Made by a program: the position numbers and the translations under genes
Origin: Sciurus carolinensis
Lineage: Eukaryota; Chordata; Mammalia; Rodentia; Sciuridae
Assembly (NCBI RefSeq): GCF_902686445.1
Contig: NC_062214.1
Location: 44,897,454 to 44,961,453 of the forward strand
Reading direction: 5' to 3'
Length of the DNA: 64,000 bases
The notes under the pieces: model-generated
Database searches by the model: none
Told to the model about the DNA's origin: nothing
Seen by the model: the letters and a program-made list of their open reading frames with translations, nothing else
Shown: in pieces, positions 1 to 10,856 of the stretch
Layout of the letters: each line of letters starts with the position of its first letter
Position numbering within the stretch: the stretch's first letter is position 1

Positions 1-2615
1 CAGACTGCTCACTGACTGCTCAGGGATTCAAGTGCAAGTGTTCTCACTAGCAAGTTGGCAACTGCACTGCCTATATGACCCAGACTAGCAAGCCACACAG
101 TGTCAATTCCCCCACACCCTCATACTCGGCTGAAGTGTCACGGACTGTGGGAATTTAGGATATGTGGGACAGAATCCATCTATCAGTGGAAAGACTTTCA
201 AGGTCACATAGCAAAAAGTATATGTAATAGGGCCATCATTGTGGCCATCTTTGGAAAGTGCAATCAGTCACAGGGGCATTTAGATAGACAAGATAAAGCC
301 CAGAGTGTTCAGAAGCTGAGCACTTTGGTCATCATAGGTAAATAATTTGAGCCTGACATGTATAAGAGCTAGAAAATATTGGACTTGGTTTCAGACAGAG
401 TAGATTCTTGAAGGACATTGCATGATTTTCTACATGTAGTGCCATTTATTTATGAACCACTTGCACTCCCTCTGAATAAAGTCAGAGAAAGAGCCAAAAG
501 GGGTTTTAGAAAATGAGAGTTTTAATAAGAGTGCAACTTAAATAGATTTCTTTGGCTGGTGCTATGACAGTATTTGAACAGGACCCCTGACTTTAATTAA
601 CCATTTTGCCAGGTGGGCCTCCTTGTTAATTAGTATAGAAGATCTAAACAGATTTTTTTCCCCATTTTATTATCCAAGAAAAAAAAATGTAGGATGGTTC
701 CATGGCAATCTTTTGGGGTTGGAATTAATTTGATTAAGTAAAATTGTTGCCAAAATGGTCAGGCAGTCACATAAATGTAACCAATTGATTGAGAATGGAG
801 CCCATTGAATAGTATTCCACTAGAAAAATTACTATTCTGACAATAAGTGTAGTACAGATTAATCTTATCAGACTTTTATAGTACTCAATAACTGGAATAT
901 TTAAGTAAGAAGATGCTTCAGTAATTCATGAGCTCTTTGAGCAGTAACCTGACAAATGGAAGAAAGGGTACCCCAAGTCGTCTACATAATAAACTAATTT
1001 GCAGATTCCAGTCCACATGCTTTGTTGGCTTATATACCACAAAATAAAGAAATTTGTCACAACAAATTCTGCCTTGGATACTATTAAATTTAAAATTGTA
1101 TGTTTGTCATGAGAGCTGGGAACTTGATTTCATGAACACCAAGTCTGATTAATCCTGTGTCTTCCATTTGGTGTGAACCCCAGAGCCATTTTCCAACCTT
1201 TGTCAAAATCATAAAGGAAATCAAAAGGATAATTGTATTAAAGGAAAAAGAAGGAAATAAAAACAAAACCAGTCCTTCTATCAATAGCTTAAATTTAAGA
1301 TTCAAATCTCCTAACAACTTAAAGGAAGAAGCTAGACACCCCAACAAACTGGAAGGTTTGCAAAATACTCATAATTACCCCAGAATCCCTCATGGGATGA
1401 CAGGGCTGGGAGATTCTTTAAGTCTTCATTTAGAAGAGGGATTTTTTGTGAGAAGGGACAGAGAGTTCTGGACTTCACTGGGTTTTCCTGATCTGTCAGC
1501 AACTGTGATTAGGAATGACCCACACTACAAGAATAATTTGTGTCTGAGAAGTCCATCTATGCATGAATTGTCTTTAATACCACTGCAAAATATTTTTGAT
1601 GCATTTTAAGTTGCCAGCATGACCACCCCCCCAACCATGTCAACATAGTGCCAAATCTTATTAAAATGGACACAATTTACCTTTTGTAGTTAAGATCCGT
1701 AAGCAGCAAAGTCTCCTCATTACTTTCACCATAGAATGGCCATTTGCTGGATAGACTGTTTAAGCCCTGCAGTTATAAAGTTAGGATAATGCTGACAAAA
1801 CATACAGAGACCTACAGATTTAATTCAATCTTAAAAATAAAAACCAAAAGTTAAAAGGGCAATAGATTCATAAAAACAAATTATTGAAGACAATGCTGAG
1901 GATACCACTCTCCTAGAATAGGTTGACATGGAAGGATGTTTAACGCTCACACTCTGCAGCTCCCAGCCAATGACCCACCAGGGATCCTCAGGAATTTGTC
2001 ATATTACCAACACTAAGTGTGACCCCCATCTTGAAGTGCTCAGCCTCAACTGACGTTTGAAGTCCAAATCAGTCCTCGTAAACACAGATAAGGGTTTGCA
2101 AGTTGCAGGGCAGGTATTTAATGAAACTCCTTGCAAAGTCAAATTTTTTGTTGCCCACATGGGTAGAGGCCTTTTTAATATCTTTTTAATTCCCTTTTCT
2201 TAACCTCTCAGCATAAATAAACATTAAGGAGGAGGAAGAGCAAGAGGAGGAGGCCAAGGCCATGTGAGATTGCTTCCTGTGCTCTCTGCTGATCCTTGGG
2301 GAAACCTGGCAGCAAAAGCAATGCCAGAGTGGTTGTGGAGGGTTGCTCTCCTGGACCCCCAGTAGTCCTGGTGAGGCAGCAGCCCCTCCTTAGATATTCA
2401 CCCATAGTTAGTACCAAAATTAAACATTCTATAAAGCCTTGTATTTCACCTCAGAATGCACAAGAAAGTCACATTCTTCACTATGTACTTTCTAATTCTG
2501 AAATAGTGTCCAACATCCTGGGTCACCCAAGTAAAGATGGCACCACCGGGGGTTATTCTGTCATGTCCTGTGCTCTCACCCTGGTGGTGGAATTCTTTGC
2601 TCAATCTAAGAAGTC
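1..2615. other. Non-coding sequence, no recognised feature
   Basis: No splice-bounded exon, RNA gene or young repeat is recognisable here. A 150-codon + strand ORF (1157-1609) has low-complexity Lys/Asn-rich composition and no recognisable motif, so I treat it as chance. A purine-rich GGA/GAG tract lies at about 2222-2255. Parts of 540-830 look AT-rich and unique, but nothing assigns a role. Confidence 0.5.
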
Positions 2616-2625
2616 AAAACTTGAG

Positions 2626-3883
2626 AGGTTTCAAGATGGCGGACTAGAGGGCGGTTGCATTTCATGTTGCTCCAGGACTCAGGATTCAAGAAGAAGACTT
2701 GAAGAGACTTGAAGATATTGAGAGACTTGGGATCAACTCAAAGCCACCGGGTGAGTCTCTCCCATTGGGGAGGCATCCCAGATGGGGCGGTAGTCCCAGA
2801 ACGCAGGGAACTTTGTGAAGTAGAGTTGCCCAACAAGACACCCCTCCCCCCCCCCGCTGGAGCAGTGAACTTGGACAACTGGGAGCATTGTAGAGGAGGC
2901 CACTCAGCACAATGCTTGGACTCCGCACTGGAGCTCCAGGCCGCTGCTTGGAGGAGAACCCGTGCAACAAGTTGCTTGGACTCGGAAGGACCGCACCGGA
3001 GCTCCGGGCAGCTGCACAGAGGAGGAGGTGTGCGGCAGGTCGCTTGGACTCAGAGCGACAGCACCAGAACTCCAAGCGGCTGCTTGGAGGAGAACCTGTG
3101 CAGTGAGTTGCTTGGACTCGGAGCGACCGAACCGGACTCCCAGCAGCTGCCCGGAGGAGGAGACATGCGGCAGGTCTCTTGGACTCAGAGCGACTACACC
3201 GGAGCTCCAGATGGCTGCTCAGAGGAGGGGCCGCACAGCCAGGCAATTAGGTTCAGAGAACGGTCCCAGGACCTAGGCGGCTTCTTGGTGGAAGAGCCGC
3301 ACAGAGACAAGCTGAGGGGCGGAGTGATGGTTCCAGGACTGCGGGCGGCTTCTCTGAGGAGGGGCAGCCTAAGGAGACTCTTCTGCACAGGGCGAGGCTC
3401 CCAGGCCCAGGAGGTAGGTCCGGGGCCCCGGGAACATTGCACAGGAAGGCTGCCCAGCCCAGGCGGTAGTTGTAGATTGAGGGGAACCTCTAGGAGGGGA
3501 ACTGACCAGCAAGACCTCCCCACCAGGTGAGTCTTTCCTGCCAAGTGAGGTTTTCCCACAAGAACGATAAGACCAGAATACAGTCACAAACAGTCCTTGC
3601 CTCAGCCCACAGCCTAGTTCCCCTTTGGAAGACCATTGGTCAACAAGTGGAGGCACCTCTGCCCACTAGCAGGGAATATATCCCACCTGAAGGCACCCAC
3701 CCCTACAGAGGCAGCTTCCTTGTGGAGCACCGCATTATCAACTTCCTCCAAGACTTCAGGCTACTGAAGGCTAGGAGGGGATATACTAGAACTCTTCAGG
3801 GACACTATAAGTCAATAGAGGAAATCTGCAATATCTCAGCAATCCACTGATACCTGAACAATACGAGAAAACAAGGGAAGAAA
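2626..3883 (+). promoter_or_regulatory. L1a 5'UTR / internal promoter region
   Basis: CpG-rich, about 1.26 kb, upstream of the ORF1 ATG at 3884. It opens with CAAGATGGCGG (2633-2643), a match to the YY1 site seen at the start of L1 5'UTRs, and then contains about 68-bp tandem units. Only the last ~140 bp (from about 3740) resembles the L1b leader; the rest is unrelated. Long antisense ORFs here are shadows of GC-rich repeats. Promoter function is inferred from L1 biology, not shown by the sequence. Confidence 0.75.
2913..3242 (+). repeat. ~68-bp tandem repeat array inside L1a 5'UTR
   Basis: Five head-to-tail units start at about 2913, 2973, 3041, 3109 and 3176, with lengths 60, 68, 68, 67 and ~67 bp. 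Each opens with (T/C)GCTTGGACTC or a close variant, followed by a CCGGAGCTCC-like core, GGCTGC and GAGGAGGAG. Units alternate: 1 and 3 end in GAGAACCYGTGCA, while 2 and 4 end in TGCGGCAGG. This suggests a dimeric ~136-bp higher-order unit. More degenerate units continue to about 3390. Confidence 0.85.
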
Positions 3884-4832
3884 ATGTCCCAAACAAATCT
3901 AGATGTTACATCAATAATATCCAATGACAGCATGGCAGAAGAAATGACAGAAAGGGAGTTCAGAATGTACATAATTAAAATGATCAGGGAAGCAAATGAT
4001 GAGATGAAAGAGCAAATGCAGTCATCGAATGATCGCACAAATTGACAGTTAAAAGAGCAAATCCAGGAAGCAAAAGATCATTTCAATAAAGAGTTAGAGA
4101 TATTGAAAAAAAAAAACAGAAATCCTTGAGATGAAGGAAACAATAAACCAAATTAAGAACTCTATAGAAAGCATAACCAATAGGATAGAACACCTGGAAG
4201 ACATCACGTCAGATACTGAGGAAAAAATAATTAGTCTTGAAAACAAAGTTGACCAAAAAGAGAAGATGGTAAGAAATCATGAACAGAATCTATAGGAATT
4301 ATGGGATATCATGAAAAGGCCAAATTTAAGAATTATTGGGTTTGAGGAACGTTTAGAGAAACAAACCAAAGGAATGAACTATCTATTCAATGAAATAATA
4401 TCAGAAAGTTTCCCAAATCTGAAGAATGAAATGGAAAATCAAGTACAAGAGGCTTATAGGACTCCAAATACACAAAATTACAACAGACCCACACCAAAGC
4501 ACATTATTATGAAAATACCTAACATACAAAATAAAGACAGAATTTTAATGGCTGTGAGAGAAAAGAACCAAATTACATTCAGGGGGAAACAAATATGGAT
4601 ATCAGCAGATTTTTCAATCCAGATCCTAAAAGCTAGAAGGGCCTGGAACAACATTTACCAAGTCCTAAAAGAAAATGGATGCCAACCAAGAATCTTATAC
4701 CCAGCAAAACTTACCTTCATATTTGACGATGAAATAAAATCCTTCCATGATAAACAAAAGCTAAAAGAAGTTACAAAAGAAAGCCAGCATTACAGAACAT
4801 TCTCAGCAAAATATTCCATGAGGAAGAGATGA
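3884..4832 (+). pseudogene. L1a ORF1 (RNA-binding protein), broken
   Basis: This corresponds to the L1 ORF1 protein, a trimeric coiled-coil RNA-binding chaperone of the L1 RNP. The ATG at 3884 follows the L1 leader. The N-terminal Glu/Lys-rich coiled-coil section is stopped by TGA at 4043-4045, shifted in the A-run near 4108-4117, and stopped again by TAG at 4293-4295. From 4311 the RRM and C-terminal domains stay open for 173 codons (for example the RRAWNNIYQ stretch) to the stop at 4832. L1b has one extra coiled-coil unit here. The breaks make a functional product unlikely. Confidence 0.93.
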
Positions 4833-4923
4833 AAAACAAAGATGCAAATCAGCAAAGGGAGGAACTATCCTAAAGGAATTGTCAAATAAAGGAAAACCAA
4901 GTTGTGTCAAAAAAAATTAAAAA

Positions 4924-7900
4924 ATGAGTCAAATGACCGGGAATACAAATCATATATCAATAATAACCCTGAATAATAATGGCCTGAATTCATCAATCAA
5001 AAGACATAGACTGGCAGATTGGATTAAAGAGAAGGATCCAACAATATGTTGCCTGCAAGAGACTCACCTCATAGAAAGAGATACCCATACACTAAAGGTA
5101 AAAGGATCAGGAAAAACATACCATGCACATGGACTCAGCAAAAAAGCTGGAGTATCCATCCTCATTTCAGATAATGTGGACTTCAAGCCAAAGTTAGTCA
5201 GAAGGGATAAAGAAGGACATTACATAGTGCTTAAGGGAAGTATAAATCAGCAAGACATAACAATCATAAATATTTATGCCAAAAACAGTGGCTCATCCAT
5301 GTGTGTCAAACAAATCCTTCTCAATTTCAGAAACCAAATAGACCATAACACAATAATACTAGGTGATTTTAGCATGCCTCTCTCACCACTGGACAGATCT
5401 TCCAAACAAAAATTGAACAAAGAAACCATAGATCTCAATAACACAAACAATAATTTAGACTTAACAGACATTTATAGAATATACCGTCCAACCAAGAGCG
5501 AATACACTTTCTTCTCAGCAGCACATGGATCCTTCTCTAAAATAGACCATATATTATGCCACAAAGCTAATGTTAGCAAATACAAGAAGATAGAGACACT
5601 ACCTTGTATTCTATCAGATCATAATGGATTGAAATTAGAAATAAATGAAAGAGTAAAAAACAGAAACTACTCCAACACCTGTAGATTAAATAATATGCTA
5701 TTATATGATGAATGGATAACAGAAGATATCAGGAAGGAAATTAAAAAATTCTTAGAGGTAAATGAGAACAAAGAAACATCATATCAAAATCTCTGGGACA
5801 CTATGAAAGCAGTACTTAGAGGAAAATGTATTTCATGGAGCGCATTCAACAAAAGAAGAAAAAAATCAACAAATAAATGACCTAACTCTACAGTTGAAAG
5901 CCCTAGAAAAAGAAGAACAGACCAACACCAAAAGTAGTAGAAGACAGGAAATAGTTAAACTCAGAGCTGAAATCAATGAAATTGAAACAAAAGAAACAAT
6001 AGAAAAAATTGACAAAATAAATAGTTGGTTCTTTGAAAAAATAAACAAAATCGATAAACCCTTAGCCACAATAACAAAGAGAAGAAGAGAGAAAACCCAA
6101 ATTACTAAAATTCGGAATGAACAAGGAAATACCACAACAGACACGACTGAAATACAAAACATAATTAGAAGCTATTTCGAAAATCTATACGTCAACAAAA
6201 TAGAAAATTTCAAAGACATCAACAGGTTTCTAGAGACATATGAATTGCCTAAACTGAACGAGGAGGACATACACAATTTAAATAGACCAATTTCAGGTAA
6301 TGAAATAGAAGAAGTCATCAAAAGCCTACCAACAAAGAAAAGTCCAGGACCAGATGGGTTCTCAGCCGAGTTCTACAAAACCTTTAAAGAAGAGCTCATT
6401 CCAATACTCCTCAAACTATTCCATGAAATAGAAGAGGAGGGAACCCTCCCAAACTCATTCTATGAAGCCAATATTACCCTGATACCTAAACCAGACAGAG
6501 ACACATCAAGGAAAGAAAATTTCAGACCAATATCCTTAATGAACATTGACGCAAAAATTCTCAACAAAATTTTAGCAAATCATATACAAAAACATATTAA
6601 AAAGATAGTGCATCATGATCAAGTGGGTTTCATCCCAGGGATGCAAGGTTGGTTCAACATCAGGAAATCAATAAATGTAATTCACCATATCAACAGACTT
6701 AAAGTCAAGAATCACATGATTATTTCAATAGATGCAGAAAAAGCATTTGATAAAATACAGCACCCCTTCATGCTCAAAACACTAGAAAAAATAGGGATGG
6801 TGGGAACATTCCTTAACAATGTAAAGGCTATCTACACTAAGCCCATGGCTAATATCATTCTAAATGGTGAAAAACTGAAAGCATTGCCCCTAAAAACTGG
6901 AACAAGGCAGGGATGCCCTCTTTCACCACTTCTATTCAACATTGTCCTTGAAACTCTAGTCAGAGCAATTAGACAGACCAAAGAAATTAAAGGGATATGA
7001 ATAGGAAAAGAAGAACTCAAACTATCCCTATTTACTGATGACATGATTATATACTTAGAGGAACCAGGAAATTTCACCAGAAAACTTTTAGAACTCGTAA
7101 GTGAATTCAGTAAAGTAGCAGGATATAAGATCAATGCTCATAAATCTAATGCATTTCTATACGTAAGTGATAAATCTTCAGAAAGAAAAATTAGGAAAAC
7201 TACCCCATTCACAATAGCTTCAAAAAAATAAAATACTTGGGAATCAATCTCACAAAAGAGGTGAAAGACCTCTACAATGAGAACTACAGAACACTAAAGA
7301 AATTAATAAAACCTTAGAAGATGGAAAGATCTCCCATGTTCCTGGATAGGCAGAATTGATATTGTCAAAATGGTCATACTACCAAAAGTGCTATACAGAT
7401 TCAATGCAATTCCAATTAAAATCCCAATGATGTATCTTACAGAAACAGAGCAAGCAATTATGAAATTCATCTGGAAGAATAAGAAACCCAGAATAGCTAA
7501 AACAATCCTTAGCAGAAAGAGGGAAGCAGGGGGTATCAGAATACCAGATCTTCAACTCTACTACAAAGCAATAGTAACAAAAACGGCATGGTATTGGTAT
7601 CAAAATAGACAGAATAGAGGACACAGACACAAACCCAAATAAATACATTTTCTCATACTAGACAAAGGTGCCAAAAATATGCAATGGAGAAAAGATAGCC
7701 TCTTCAAAAAATGGTGCTGGGAAAATTGGAAATCCATATGCAACAGAATGAAACTAAACCCATATCTCTCACTGTGCACGAAACTAAACTCAAAATGGAT
7801 TAAGGACCTTAGAATCAGACCAGAGACCCTGCATCTTATAGAAGAAAAAGTAGGTCCAGATCTTCAACATGTAGGCTTAGGACCAGACTTCCTCAACAGG

Positions 7901-9098
7901 ACTCCCATAGCACAAGAAATAAAAGCAAGAATCAACAACTGGGATAGATTCAAACTAAAAAGCTTTCTCTCAGCAAAGGAAACTATCAGCAATGTGAAGA
8001 AAGAGCCTACAGAGTGGGAGAAAATCTTTGCACTCATACTTCAGATAGAACACTAATCTCCAGAATCTATAAAGAACTCAAAAAACTCTACACCAAGAAA
8101 ACAAATAATCCAATCAACAAATGGGCTAAGGAAATGAACAGACACTTCACAGAAGAAGTGACGCCGTCCAGTGGAGTCAATTTGGCACGGTAGATAAACG
8201 AGTAGCGAGGCTCTTGAATTCAGAACGGTTTATTGTTGATTCAGGAAACCGGGGAACACCGGCACTTGAGGAGAGCTGTCTTATATCCCCTCCAGGACGT
8301 GAAGGGTAGGGCTGACGCCAATTATACGCAGATTAGGTGAGGAGCTAGCTCTCCAATCATGGTAAAAGTCAAAAGGAGCAGGCACGATCAGGAGCACTCG
8401 GGAACACCTGTGCACGCGTTGTGTGCGTGGACTTAATTGAATATGGCCAATGATAAATCACCTGGGTGTGCTTATGTTAATCAACCTCCTCACCACCGAT
8501 GTGATCAAAACAATCTCTGTCTGGCTGCCAGGCGCCATCTTGGCATAGTCCGCATGGCATAGCCCCCAACAAAGAAGATCTACAAGCAATCAACAGATAT
8601 ATGAAAAAATGTTCAACATCTCTAGTAATAAGAGAAATGCAAATCAAAACTACACTAAGATTCCATCTCGCCCCAATTAGAATGGCGATTATCAAGAATA
8701 TAAGCAACAATAGGTGTTGGAGAGGATGTGGGGAAAAAGGTACACTCATACATTGCTGGTGGGGCTGCAAATTAGTGCAGCCACTCTGGAAAGCAGTGTG
8801 GAGATTCCTTAGAAAACTTGGAATGGAACCACCATTTGACCCAGCTATCCCACTCCTCAGCCTATACCCAAAGGACTTAAAATCAGCATACTACAGAGAT
8901 ACAGTCACATCAATGTTCATAGCTGCTCAATTCACAATAGCCAGACTGTGGAACCAACCTAGATGCCCTTCAATTGATGAACGGTTAAAGAAACTGTGGT
9001 ATATATATACAGAGGAATATTACTCAGGCATAAAGAATGATAAAATTATGGCATTTGCAGGCAAATGGATGAAATTGGAGAATATCATGCTAAAGTGA
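4924..9098 (+). pseudogene. L1a ORF2 (endonuclease / reverse transcriptase), broken and interrupted
   Basis: This is the L1 ORF2 protein: an AP-like endonuclease, reverse transcriptase and C-terminal cysteine segment for target-primed reverse transcription. Visible motifs are QETH near the N-terminus, SDHNGL in the endonuclease, TRQGCPLSP in the RT and CWRGCGEKG...HCWWGC near the C-terminus. The catalytic loop reads FTDD where L1b has FADD. Damage includes a frameshift near 5850-5890, TGA at 6998-7000 (an apparent CGA-to-TGA change versus L1b), further shifts near 7230-7310, 7620-7680 and 8030, and the solo LTR insertion at 8159. Removing the LTR and its repeat leaves about 3.76 kb, the expected ORF2 length. 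Confidence 0.95.
8159..8571 (-). mobile_element. Solo LTR of an endogenous retrovirus, inserted in L1a ORF2
   Basis: A 413-bp block has no counterpart in L1b and splits the ORF2 sequence precisely. Read on the - strand it starts TGTTGGGG and ends GGCGTCA, giving the TG...CA ends of an LTR. It is flanked by an exact 6-bp duplication AAGAAG (8153-8158 and 8572-8577), present once at the matching site of L1b. In sense direction there is a TATA-like GGATATAAG (8288-8280) and then an AATAAA signal (8234-8229), so a U3-R-U5 layout is plausible. No gag, pol or env sequence is present. A 6-bp duplication fits class II (ERVK/IAP-like) elements; the family is inferred only. Confidence 0.9.
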
Positions 9099-9371
9099 GA
9101 TAAGCCAATCTCACAAATCCAAAGGACAAATGATATCGCTAATAAGCGGATGATAACATATAATGGGGGGTGGGAGGTGTTAGGGTTAGGGTTAGGGAGG
9201 GGGGCAAGAATGGAGGAAGGAAGGACTGTATAGAGGGAAAAGAGGGGTGGGAGGGGTGGGGGGAAGGGAAAAAATAACAGAATAAATCATACCATGTACA
9301 AACAGAAACAACATGTATCCCATTTGTTTACAATTAAAAAAAAAGAATACAAGCAAAAAAAAAAAAAAAAA
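9099..9371 (+). other. L1a 3'UTR with G-rich tract, TTAGGG repeats and poly(A)
   Basis: After ORF2 the 3'UTR has GATAAGCCAATC, then a G-rich stretch with three consecutive TTAGGG hexamers (9180-9197), further G-runs to about 9267, a weak AATAAA (9281-9286) and the poly(A) tail. The G-rich segment is a plausible G-quadruplex former, which is common in L1 3'UTRs. The hexamers match vertebrate telomere repeat but are embedded in L1 sequence. Confidence 0.85.
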
Positions 9372-9381
9372 AAAACTTGAG

Positions 9382-10737
9382 GAAATACACCTGAATGAAA
9401 AAGTTTAAGGGCATCCAGGACTATAGAAATACTTGTGGCAAGTGCAGAGAGTGAGCAGGTGATCAGGTAAGACCAGAAACCTGGGTCCTGGCTTCAGCTC
9501 CAGGACAAGAAGGGTGGACAAGTCCCACCCTTTCACACTAACTGCTCATGGATCTCTGTCCTCCCTCTTCCCCTTCCTCTCCTCTTCCCTTCTCTATCTT
9601 CCTTACTCCCTCTGCTTTCTGTTTCACTTCTCTTTTGTTTCTCAAAAGTCTGGTTCCTTGCCATAGCATAGCAGAGGACTTAAAATTACCTTTTTAAAAT
9701 ATCACTTTACAAATGACAGTTATTGCTTAAAATCAGAAACTACAGATAGTCAAATGAACAGAAAGAGAAGCAATAAAAATCACCCAGTCTCCCAACCATA
9801 GGAAATGAGCACTAAGATTTTTAAAAGTGCTGTTTCCCCCAAAATGGAATGATACTCTTCATTGTTGTGAACTCTTTTTGTAAAATAAAATGTCCTGTGA
9901 ACCTGCATCCCTCTTATGAAATATATTTGTATTGGATCACTTTGCATCTCCCTTGAAGCATCATCTCCCAACCTCTAAGTCATATTTGTTCTCTCCCCTT
10001 CCACCAGTTACCCAGTTTCTCATCTGTGTTTGGGGTTGGTCTAGAATTTCTTTACCTGATACACCTCCTCATGTATCTCTCTGCGTGATTTGACAATTGG
10101 CTAAGTCTGCCTTAGGGCTTTGCCATGTGAGACCAGTTGCCTTGATTTATCTAAAAAGTTAAACCATGTGTCCTTGTTTAGATAAAATCCCCAGGTGATG
10201 TCCAGGACTAAGTAAATGTTCAACTTGCCTTGGCTTTGTAAATGCCACATTCAGGCTCAGAGTGAAAGCTTAAATCTTTATGCACTCAGAAAAGATTTAT
10301 TTAGTGTTACTGTGTGCTAAACCTGGAGTCGAAGGGTAAAGTGAAGTCCAGTCAAATAAAACTCATGTTTGCCTACTGAGGCTTCCGACAGCCTGGGAGT
10401 GTGTGTCCAGTTGGTAGGTCAGTAGCTCTCAGGAGCTGAAATAGAAAAAGAAGTCATGACATGGAATTAGCTAGTGGCATCTTCTTTTGTCATCTGAGCT
10501 CATATGGCAGTTTTAGTTGATTGCTTAAAGGCAAAATGCCACAAATCCATACCTTGAACAATTTACAATCTAAAAGGTCACCTGCAGAACAAAAGCCATT
10601 TGCCAGTCTCAGAACTTCTTACTGGTAATGAACTGCATCAAACTCTCAAACACATCTATTAGGGATTCATCTTCTAAAATGACTGAAATTCCTTGTGATC
10701 ACTTTGATTAGGATGTCTTCCTCAAAATGGTGCTGTG
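9382..10737. other. Non-coding, CT-rich tract only
   Basis: No gene or young repeat is recognised. A pyrimidine-rich tract (CCTCCCTCTTCCCC-type) lies at about 9557-9640. The segment separates L1a from an ID SINE. Confidence 0.5.
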
Positions 10738-10813
10738 GGCTAGGGATGTAGCTCAGTTGGTAGAGTGCTTGCCTCCCAAGCACAAGGCCCTGGGTTCAAT
10801 CCCCAGCCCTGCC

Positions 10814-10844
<31 letters not shown>

Positions 10845-10847
10845 AAA
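10738..10847 (+). mobile_element. ID-type SINE (tRNA-derived), young
   Basis: A tRNA-like head with A box TAGCTCAGTTGGTAGAG (10749-10765) and B box GGGTTCAATCC (10792-10802) is followed by a poly(A) tail with AAGAAG interruptions. A 9-bp duplication GGTGCTGTG flanks it (10729-10737 and 10848-10856). The intact boxes and exact duplication indicate a fairly recent insertion. It is not a tRNA gene: there is no cloverleaf 3' half and no discriminator or acceptor pairing. Confidence 0.93.
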
Positions 10848-10856
10848 GGTGCTGTG

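Larger units (their letters stand above)
2626..9371 (+). mobile_element. L1a: full-length, decayed LINE-1 (sense strand)
   Basis: A complete L1 in order: 5'UTR beginning with a CAAGATGGCGG block, ORF1, ORF2, a G-rich 3'UTR and a poly(A) tail at about 9352-9371. The element is bounded by a direct repeat AAAACTTGAG at 2616-2625 and 9372-9381, read as the target-site duplication. Its length of about 6.7 kb falls to about 6.3 kb once the solo LTR inside ORF2 is removed, typical of full-length L1. Both ORFs carry stops and frameshifts, so this copy is not autonomous. It lies 2.6 kb upstream of the first host exon and in the same orientation. The closely related, better preserved copy at 44304-50370 gives the reference for these calls. 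Confidence 0.95.

Noticed and set aside
1157..1609. 150-codon + strand ORF
   Set aside because: Lys/Asn-rich, no motif, no splice context, with an overlapping antisense ORF. Probably chance.
2913..3242. Regularly spaced repeats that could suggest a CRISPR array
   Set aside because: Units are contiguous ~68-bp tandem copies with no unique spacers, inside an L1 5'UTR in a mammalian genome.
2686..3559. Long overlapping ORFs on both strands (up to 273 codons sense, 186 antisense)
   Set aside because: They lie in the GC-rich L1a 5'UTR tandem repeats, where stop codons are rare. They have no L1 or host homology and no splice sites.
9180..9197. Interstitial telomeric sequence
   Set aside because: Only three hexamers, located inside an L1 3'UTR at a site where related L1 copies also carry G-rich variants.
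10738..10820. tRNA gene
   Set aside because: A and B boxes are those of an ID SINE. There is a poly(A) tail and target-site duplication, and no cloverleaf 3' half.
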